A DNA stretch of 64,000 nucleotides from Dasypus novemcinctus. Lineage: Eukaryota > Chordata > Mammalia > Cingulata > Dasypodidae. Location of the stretch: NCBI RefSeq assembly GCF_030445035.2, contig NC_080680.1, forward strand, positions 111,130,228-111,194,227. Direction: 5' to 3'. The notes below the pieces were generated by a model. It was not told where the DNA came from. It made no database searches and saw only the letters and a list, made by a program, of their open reading frames with translations. Of this stretch, positions 56,546-64,000 are shown piece by piece. Positions within the stretch are counted from its first letter, which is position 1; each line of letters begins with the position of its first letter. A program made the translations under genes and the position numbers.

Positions 56546-57016
56546 CTGATCCAAGCTGAGACATTCAGGAGCAAATATCTGGGTTTCACAGTGCTGAACA
56601 ATTATTCTTGTTGCCTTTGCCCCTTGGTGGAGTCTGTGAGACAAAACACACTCTTCCAAGATGCCTGTATCCAACACATATATAACAACCCCCACAGACA
56701 CAGGGAGGCTATGAGAGGATCCAAATGGGGAAGACTTCATTAAGCTTGTGAAAAGATATTTACTGCTTGGTTAAAATAGCAACTGGTCTTGGACTGTGTT
56801 CTGAAGAGTCCTTTAAACCTCAGAGAAGAGGATGATAAATTGAGTGCTCTGTCCTCATTTTCAAAGGCTTCAGTTTTAAGTAGTCCCATATGCTGCAACT
56901 ATTGGCTGTATGCAAGGAAGCTGCCATATGAAGCAAGACTTTGTGTGCTTAAAGCCAGAATTGATTTTTTCTTTAAGATGAGATACGCACACACACATGC
57001 ACACCAGGCCATTTTT

Positions 57017-57086
57017 TAAGGACCTACCATGGATTGAACCCCAGGGAAGCAGGTGCTCAACCACTTGAACTACATCTGCTCCCCAT
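57017..57086 (-). mobile_element. Monomeric tRNA-Ala-like SINE fragment
   Basis: Reversed single head (GGATTGAACCCC, AACTACATCTGCTCCCC). CCAGGCCATTTTT (57004-57016) and CCAGGTCATTTTT (57087-57099) flank it with one mismatch, so a single-unit insertion can also mobilise. Confidence 0.85.
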
Positions 57087-57131
57087 CCAGGTCATTTTTG
57101 TGTCTTAGAAGGATTCAGCCAAATCACTTTT

Positions 57132-57345
57132 TTTTTTAGGTACCAGAGCTGGGGATTGAACCTAGGACCTTGTATGTGGGAAGCCAGCACACAATGACTG
57201 AGCCACATCAGCTCCCTTAATTTCTTCCATTTGTTTGCTTGTTGCCCACTTTTTTTTTTTTTTTTTTTTTGGTGGTACCGGGAACCAAACCCAGGACCTC
57301 CCATGTGGGAAGCAGGTGCTCAACCGCTTGAGCCACATCCACTCT
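57132..57345 (-). mobile_element. Dimeric tRNA-Ala-like SINE
   Basis: Two reversed monomers (about 57138-57217 and 57270-57345) separated by CCATTTGTTTGCTTGTTGCCCAC and a long T tract. The perfect 13-bp repeat CCAAATCACTTTT lies at 57119-57131 and 57346-57358, outside both monomers. Confidence 0.93.
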
Positions 57346-57759
57346 CCAAATCACTTTTAAATTACATTGGTTCTTTTTTTTAATGTAGTGATGAATGGAT
57401 TCAATTAGATGGAAACCGTATTTGTGGTCTGCATATCAAAAACATCACTTCTTCCAATGTATCTTATAATGTGCAATGACTGCAGACATTGCCTTTCTTT
57501 GCTATAACTTCAGCGACACCCATAGGCAGCTCTTTGACCATAGGACTTTATACTGACTCTCAATGTGACGTTGGTATAAAGGAGAAGAGAAATCCCCTGA
57601 GACAACTGCTAAGGGTTCTTTATTCTCTTTTTACTACTCAGGCCTCTCCAGATTCATCTGACCAATGGAGTATGAGGCCTGGATCACCCAGTCGTCTCTT
57701 TCTAAGGTTTACAAACCCATTAATTGTCCTATCAATCCTGGCTTTCCCATTCCACTTGG

Positions 57760-58530
57760 CAGAACTTCTTTTTAATAGACCCAAAACCTACATCTCCCCT
57801 GATTTCCTCTATTCCCAAGACCAGCACCAACAACCTCCAGTTCTCCAAATCGCTACCACCTTAGTCCAAACAAACATCAGTTCTTACCTGGACTGTTAGA
57901 GGCTAACCTATATCCTTTTCTCCATTCTTACAGTCCAGTATCTACATGGTATGGAATTCCAGTCATATTCCTCCCCTGCTTAAGCCCCACTCCCAACCCG
58001 CCACCTGCTAATATCATCTCATCACACTTGAATAGAAATCTAAATTCCTTATCCCGGCTTACAGAGTCCTAAATGACCACTCTGACCTGCTCATATTCAT
58101 CTCCTATTTCTCTCCTTGTGTCCATTTTTCTCTCACCACCTGGCCTTCATTCTCTTTCTTGATCGGTCCACGCTATTCCCACCCTAGGGTCTTTGCACTG
58201 CTATTTTCCTTAAGCTTCCCAGAGTTTCTCCTTCTTGTTATTCTAATCACACTTAAATTTCACCTCATGGTGTCATTTTCCCTGCCCATTCAACCCAAAA
58301 CAGTCCCCTACACACCCTCAAACACACCACCCTTTCACAATAATATCCAATACCCTTAGTAACAGCTATTATTTGTCTGAATTTGTTTATTCTCTACCTT
58401 TCTCCATAAAAATGTAAGGTCTTCTCAAGGAGGGAAGTCTGCCTTTTTGGCCCTTTATTGCCAGCTTGTAGAAAAGAGTCTAACACATAGTAGGCACTCA
58501 ATAAATATTTGCTTAATAAATGAATGTTTG
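57760..58530 (+). mobile_element. L2 LINE 3' region
   Basis: CTTACCTGGACTGTTAGAGGC, GGCTTACAGAGTCCTAAATGACC, TAGGGTCTTTGCACTGCTATTTTCC, TAACACATAGTAGGCACTCAATAAATATTTGCTTAATAAATGAATG are in L2 order up to the typical 3' end. Confidence 0.85.
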
Positions 58531-58534
58531 CCCT

Positions 58535-60300
58535 TTTCTTGAAACTCAACTGTTACTCTTCATTTATTCATTGATTTATCGAGCACCCACTGTATGGAAG
58601 GCCAGGCAAAGATGAGTCTAGGCAAACACCTTCTCTCAAGGAGCATGAAGGAATCTAGCAGCAGAATCGTAGATAGAATTGACAGTCTTCATCTTTGTGT
58701 CTCACATAGCACCTAGCAGAGTCTTGGGAGTTCATTAAAGAATGAGTAATTAAAAAAGGACTCTGCTAAATGCTATAAGGAATTCAGAGGGAAAGCTTTC
58801 TTAAGAATGAAAGGATCAGGAAGACTTCATGTAGGATTTGCGTTCATGGGAAAGGGAAGGCCCAACATTTAAGTAATTTAAGTAGCACAAATAAAGGCAC
58901 AGAGTTAGGAAAGGATGCAAGGGGAGGACTGAGTAGTTCTGTTTGGAAGACATATAGGGCATTTAAAGGGAGTTCTAGGGAAGGTTGATTGGGATCAGAA
59001 TTTATAGGGCCCTTAAATTAAAATCTAGACAATGTAGAGACATTAAACGTTTTTGAGTAAAGGCTTTAAAAGGATTGAACTGACAGGGTCACATCATGAG
59101 TATGTGACCTCTTCACATAGGGACCTGTACTTAGAAGGGCCCCAAACTTGGATAATGCTCTGCTCTTGCTGTCTTAAATTTTTTAATGATTTTTTAGTAA
59201 GGAGCCCTGCATTTTAATTTTTTCACTGGGCCCTGCAAATTATGTAGCTGGTCCTGAACTCAGGAAACAGTGGTTGTGAGTGATTATAAAGGGAAGAGTC
59301 AGGAGACAAGGATATCAGATAAGAGGTCATTATAGCAAATCAAACAAGAGCTAATGAGGACATGAGGTGGTGTAGCCTTCCTAGTCTATTAGAGTCCACG
59401 AGTACATTTAGGGGTAATAAAGACAGCCTCAGGTCGCAGATCCAACACTGTACTTTTAATCCCTCAGCCCCAAACAACACAGAAGGGTTCTTAATTAAAA
59501 TACTTAAAACAGGAAGAAGCCCAGAGTCGATGGGAAGTGATTAAAAATTTTTCGGCAGGAAAGTTACAGAAGATCCAGCCAACAAATATTTATTGAACCC
59601 CTCCTATGTGCCAAGCGTGATGATGGAATTAGAAACATACTTGTGAATAAAAGATTCACAGTTCCTGCCCTAAGTGCTGTAGTGGAGACAATTTTAAAAA
59701 CAGGTTTTACTTGATTATGTTCACTACATAAAATGATCACAGTGGAAAGGAGCAAACTGAAAAAGAATTGAATGGCTTGTGGGGAGAACGGGAAGGCAAG
59801 AATCTGCCCTTAAATCTGCATGTCTGTCAGACATGTCTGTAAGAACCTGCTGCTCCAAAATGAATTTTCAACCTCACAAGAAGCCATGTGCAATTTTAAA
59901 AGGCAGTGTTCGCTTCTAGGCTTTTAAAATCAGATCAACAAATTCCTAAGAATACAGTCACCTTCGTATTTGGGTCAGCTGTAACTTGTTTTCATTTTCA
60001 GCAGCTACATCCAACAGAAAATGACCTGCTGGGAGGACCTGGTTGAAAATCATTTAGGATCATTCCAGTCTATTAGGGCTGTTAGTTAGGACTTGAGCTA
60101 AGCAAAAAAGAGAACCCTTGCCCAGGTGATAACAAGTGCTATGGCCTTTCTCTACATTACAAAGAATAATTGAAAATTATCAGAAACCAAATGTCTGTCC
60201 AATATATTCTAACTGACTTTTTCTTTGGTTTATTCTGCTTATCTCAAGTCAGAGCTCAGGGTCTTTAGCTTTTATAACCTGGAAGAAAACAGAAAACACC
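58535..60300. other. Old unclassified repeats; no gene seen
   Basis: 58560-59110 has the look of an old dispersed repeat (CACTGTATGGAAGGCCAGGC, AAGGATCAGGAAGACTTCATG, AGGCACAGAGTTAGGAAAGG). CCAACAAATATTTATTGAACCCCTCCTATGTGCC at about 59577 opens another such element. No coding signal. Confidence 0.45.
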
Positions 60301-60338
60301 AGGATGTCTTGGGGAAAGGGCTGGCTATATAAGTTCTT

Positions 60339-60755
60339 TTTTTTAAAGATTTATTTATTTATTTATTTCTCTCCCCTTCCTCCCCGCCCCGGTTGTCTGT
60401 TCTCTGTATCTGTTTGCTGCGTCTTCTTTGTACACTTCTATTGTTGTCAGAAGCACGAGAATCTGTGCTTCTTTTTTTTGTTGTGTCATCTTGTTGTGTC
60501 AGCTCTGTGTGTGTGTGGTGCCATTCCTGGGCAGGCTGCACTTTCTTTTGTGCTGGGTGGCTCTCCTTATGGGGCTTACTCCTTGCACATGGGGCTTCCC
60601 TACGCGGGGGACACCCCTGCGTGGCATGGCACTCCTTGCGCGCATCAGCACTGTGCATTGGCCAGCTCCACATGGGTCAAGGAGGCCTGGGGTTTGAGTC
60701 GCGGACCTCCCATGTGGTAGATGGACACCCTAACCACTGGGCCAAGTCCACTTCC
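60339..60755 (-). mobile_element. DAS long SINE, full length, 14-bp duplication
   Basis: Poly-T, then AAAGATTTATTTATTTATTTATTTCTCTCCCC, body, and reversed head CACTGGGCCAAGTCCACTTCC. CTATATAAGTTCTT is perfectly duplicated at 60325-60338 and 60756-60769. Frames of up to 173 codons are SINE readthrough. Confidence 0.95.
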
Positions 60756-61004
60756 CTATATAAGTTCTTGAACTTGTATCTCAGTCACAAGGGCAGGGCT
60801 CATTTTTGCGAAACTCTGAAGGCAGGAACTGAGCAGGGAAGGCAGCAAACAGCGCAAACACAGCAATTAGCTGATCTCAGAGATTTCCCATCCTCTCCTC
60901 AGAAAGTGAAATGAACAGATGTGGCTCTCTGTACTGTTCACCTGCTTTGCTCCCTCCATCATTTTCCCTCATGGGAAGAAAGTCTTAGTAATGCATCAAA
61001 ATCA

Positions 61005-61340
61005 CAAGGACGAACCTTGAAGGCATGTTGTATGAAATAGGTCAGACACAAAAGGGCAGATATTATATGACTTCATTTAAATGAATTAACTAGAATATGC
61101 AAATTTATAGAGACAGGAAGTAGATTACCGGTTACCATGGGAGGTGGAGGAAAAGGGGGAAGGAACGGGGAATTAATGCTATTTGGGGTGATGGAAAAGT
61201 TTGGGCAATGGATGGTGGTGGTGGTAGCATGATATTGTGAACATAATTAATGCCACTGAATTGTACACTTGAAAGTGGCTAAAATGGGAAATTTCATGTT
61301 GCATACCTATTACCAGAATAGAATACATAATTTGTTTAAA
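61005..61340 (+). mobile_element. L1M 3' end
   Basis: AACCTTGAAGGCATGTTGTATGAAATAGGTCAGACACAAAAGGGCAGATATTATATGA, CAGGAAGTAGATTACCGGTTACC, TTAATGCCACTGAATTGTACACTTGAAAGTGGCTAAAATGGG is the standard old L1 3' terminus. Confidence 0.9.
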
Positions 61341-61366
61341 ATTCATCAAAATTAAGCCTTGAGGGG

Positions 61367-61823
61367 TATATTAGTTTCACTGGGTTCCTGTAACAAAGTG
61401 CCAGAAACTGGATGCCTTAACACAAGAGAGAGATATTCTCTCACATTTATAGAGGCTAGAATTCCTAAGTCAAGGTGTTAACTGAGCCATGTTCCCTCTG
61501 AAGGCCCTATGGTAGAATCCTTCCTTGCCTTTTGCATCTTCTGGTGGTTGCCAGCCATCCTTGGCATTCCTTGGCTGTAACAGCATCACTCCAATCTCTG
61601 CTTCTGGCATCACATGGCCTTCCTGGAGGTGTCTCTGTGTATACTCTCTTCTCATAAGGACACCAGTCATAATGGATTTAGGGCCCACCCTAATTCATTA
61701 AAACCTTGTCTTTCTACAAAAATGCTAATTCCAAATAAGGTCACATTAATAGATTAGGTCACATTTATAGATTAAGAGAGTTAGGGCTTGAACTTGTTGG
61801 GAGGACACAATTCAACCCATGAG
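61367..61823 (-). mobile_element. MLT1-type MaLR LTR
   Basis: TATTAGTTTCACTGGGTTCCTGTAACAAAGTGCC at the left, CTCATAAGGACACCAGTCATAATGG and GAGGACACAATTCAACCCATGAG at the right. Confidence 0.85.
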
Positions 61824-62098
61824 AAGGGATAAAAGGTATTAACAAGAGAGAGGTGGGTTTGTCTGGTAGGTATTACATTCTGAGGAATGCAAGTATCCAT
61901 TGCTATCTTTCCAAGATGCAGCCAGGAACAGGTCTTGGCAACTTTAGCCCAAAGGGGCATAAAATCCCCTGGGCTTAGCCCTGAAGGGTGACAGCTCAAT
62001 GGAACTAGAACCCTGGGAGTGGGAGAGGAGTGGGAGGAGGAGGCAGAGAAGCAGAAAACTAAGAAGGGAAGGAAACTGTGTGAAGAGCTTTCCAGGGT

Positions 62099-62100
<2 letters not shown>

Positions 62101-62154
<54 letters not shown>

Positions 62155-62165
62155 TCATCATCATC
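62101..62165. repeat. (AT)26 microsatellite followed by (ATC)n
   Basis: Fifty-two uninterrupted bases of AT (62101-62152), then CATCATCATCATC. It is the longest perfect simple repeat in the window and is probably length-polymorphic. Confidence 0.97.
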
Positions 62166-62279
62166 CTTAACCCCTCAGAGTATGATAGTAATTGGCTCTG
62201 AGTGAGACTGGGTCCCCACTGGCACAGAATGGGTGCTTCAAGCCCTTCTAGCTATGGAGGGTATCATGATACCCAGTTA

Positions 62280-62675
62280 TGCAAGTTTCATAATAAAAAT
62301 TCTGCCCAGCCCCTATGCCTTTACATATGCTATTCCTCTGCCTTCTATTCATTTCCTCTGTACTGACAGCCATTTATTCATCCTCAAGACCCGCTTGCAC
62401 CCTCTCTTCTTGGTAGCGTGGAAGTTTTTCCTGATGTCTGCTCTTCCCTGATCTTCCCTCTTCTCAGCTTTCATGATCTGAAAGTACTTCTGGTGCAGCT
62501 GTAACACATTGTATGGTAATTGTTGCAGGTATAATCATCTCCCCCTGGAGATGGTGAACTGCTCAGAGGCAGGCTAGGCCTTACTAATCTTGTATCCATA
62601 CTGGCTGGGTCACCAGCACAGTGCTGCACACATTATAGGTGTCCGATTAATGTCAAATAAGTGAGCAGACCAAAA
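62280..62675 (+). mobile_element. L2 LINE 3' end
   Basis: CCCCTATGCCTTTACATATGCTATTCCTCTGCC, TCATCCTCAAGACCCGCTTGCACC, GGAGATGGTGAACTGCTCAGAGGCAGG and CCAGCACAGTGCTGCACACATTATAGGTGTCCG follow L2 order. Confidence 0.8.
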
Positions 62676-62920
62676 AAAAAGAGTGAGAGGTTGAGAGATA
62701 AATGTGCCCGGTGAAGGGGGTCTTGAAGGAACCTACAATTCATACATTTCATGATGTTCGGTGTCATTTGGAAAAAATGTAACTGTTTTGTGGAACCTCA
62801 CAAGTGCATACAAAGTCAATATCCCTCTCTAGGGAACCTCAAGGAAAGAAGATTATCACAAACTGCCATGAGAAACAGGAATGTGTTGAATGACTTCCTT
62901 AGACTGCCCAGAAATCTATA

Positions 62921-63467
62921 TATGACAGTTTGATGCTATTTTACGAACCCCTCCCCCCAAAAATTATGCCATTTTAATTAGACTATGTAGGTGGGGCATG
63001 TCTCAGGCTGGCTCTCTGCCCTCTTGCTGGAGTTTTATATAAATGCAGGCACAGAAAGAGAGACACAGGAAAAGGGAGCTCTGCCATTTTGACCCTACCA
63101 TGTGAGAGAGAGGACTCTAAGTTCATCTACAGCTGCAGAAAGGCATAGAAGACCAGAGAGGCTGAGAGAGAGCTGGAGTCTGGAATGAACAGAACACAGA
63201 GACATGGAAAGAGGCCCCTGAAGGGTTGGGTCCAAGAAACAGCTTAAGACTAAAAAGACAAACCCTGCCATATGCCATCTTCACCACAAGGCAAGACACC
63301 AGAATCATGAGTAGCTGACTTTGGTGAGAAATCACCTCTGGTGGTATTTTGATTTGGACATTTCATGGTCTTGGAACTGTAAGCTTTTACACTCAATAAA
63401 ATTCCCATTATAAACACCAACCCGTTTCTGGCACTTTGCATCAGCAGCCCTGTGGCAAACTAAGACA
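62921..63467 (+). mobile_element. Solo LTR, ERVL-like, with 5-bp duplication (copy B)
   Basis: From TATGACAGTTTGATG to GGCAAACTAAGACA, with AATAAA in ACTCAATAAAATTCCC near the end. CTATA lies at 62916-62920 and 63468-63472. Its start matches copy A (TGTGACAGTTTGA) with a G-to-A change in the terminal TG. The 3' parts of both share GACTTTGGTGAGAAA.CA, TGTAAGCTTTTAC / TGTGAGCTTTTAC and GGCACTTTGCATCAGCA. Confidence 0.88.
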
Positions 63468-63474
63468 CTATAGT

Positions 63475-64000
63475 ATTAAAGATTTGTGCAATCTTTCCTA
63501 ATAATCAGTCTTCCATCTGTCAACTTTTAAGAAGCCAGCAAAGTGTAGAAATAATCCTTTCGGGTCTATTACAGATATTCCCATAAGTGTCTGAAGACAA
63601 AATGATCCTTGAGTCCAGACTCACATGAAAGCAACTGTTGGGGACCGAGGCAGCACCAATTCAGATGTTACTTGGTCATTGCCCCTTCCTCCAATGTAGT
63701 GCACATTAATTTTTAGTGGTTCTTGACATGTGAACAGAGTTGATGTCATCATCTACAGATAAAGGTACCCTCTTCAAATGGGTGTTTTCCACTTTTGATC
63801 TAATATAGGGTTGTCATTATCATTCTACCCAAAAAAGACATATGGCAATAATATGGAACATTCCTTAGAAAGACTTCTTCAGAAAACTCGTTTCACATTT
63901 CAAAATGTTTTCATATATGTATCTCACTGAAACTCAACAACAATCCCATGAAGGCAGCCAGACCAGAGGGCCATTAATTAAACATTAGATAAGGAAATTC
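63475..64000. other. No recognisable gene or repeat
   Basis: Ordinary AT-rich sequence up to the right edge. Confidence 0.4.

Overview
This is a mammalian genomic window, almost certainly from an armadillo (Dasypus or a close xenarthran relative). The decisive signal is a set of tRNA-Ala-like SINEs of the armadillo DAS type: long copies of about 380-440 bp opening with a Pol III A/B-box head and ending in TAAATAAATAAATCTTT plus a poly-A tail, and shorter dimeric copies. L1 3' ends and ERVL-type LTRs look lineage specific, on a background of old mammalian repeats (L2, MIR, L1M, MLT1/MaLR, MER5-like hAT).

I find no complete protein-coding gene. Nearly all short open frames are chance frames in repeats or in AT-rich sequence. 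The one clear gene-derived sequence is a processed retrocopy of ribosomal protein S23 (RPS23, uS12) at 25048-25562 on the minus strand. It has a poly-A tail, a polyadenylation signal, 10-bp target-site duplications and a 2-nt deletion near the 3' end of the reading frame.

The one strong regulatory region is a CpG island at about 32390-33720. It holds a perfect RFX X-box (32898-32911), an inverted CCAAT box (33164-33168) and conflicting first-exon signals. On the minus strand a Kozak-type ATG runs straight into a GTGAGT donor at 32961. On the plus strand an ATG at 32965 opens an Arg/Leu/Ala-rich peptide, and a further ATG at 34404 is followed by an AAG|GTAAGT donor at 34428/34429. This is probably the 5' end of one gene or of a divergent pair whose other exons lie in introns I cannot resolve or outside the window. 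I do not recognise the gene.

Layout: 1-9170 holds old LTR, L1M, MIR and hAT repeats, with a DAS SINE at the left edge and an ERVL-like 3' end broken by a younger LTR. 9170-13200 is mostly unrecognised, with an L2 piece. 13200-16760 holds an ERV LTR and a decayed L1 carrying several nested SINEs. 18270-20480 is L2-rich. 21990-28760 holds MER5, decayed L1, the RPS23 retrocopy, a lineage-specific L1 3' end and a second ERVL-like 3' end. 29660-32000 holds L2, a dimeric SINE and MIRs. 32390-34430 is the promoter region. 34430-64000 holds L1M, two solo LTRs of one family with 5-bp duplications, L2, MIR, four MLT1 LTRs, a young L1 3' end with a 15-bp duplication, more SINEs and a 52-bp AT microsatellite.
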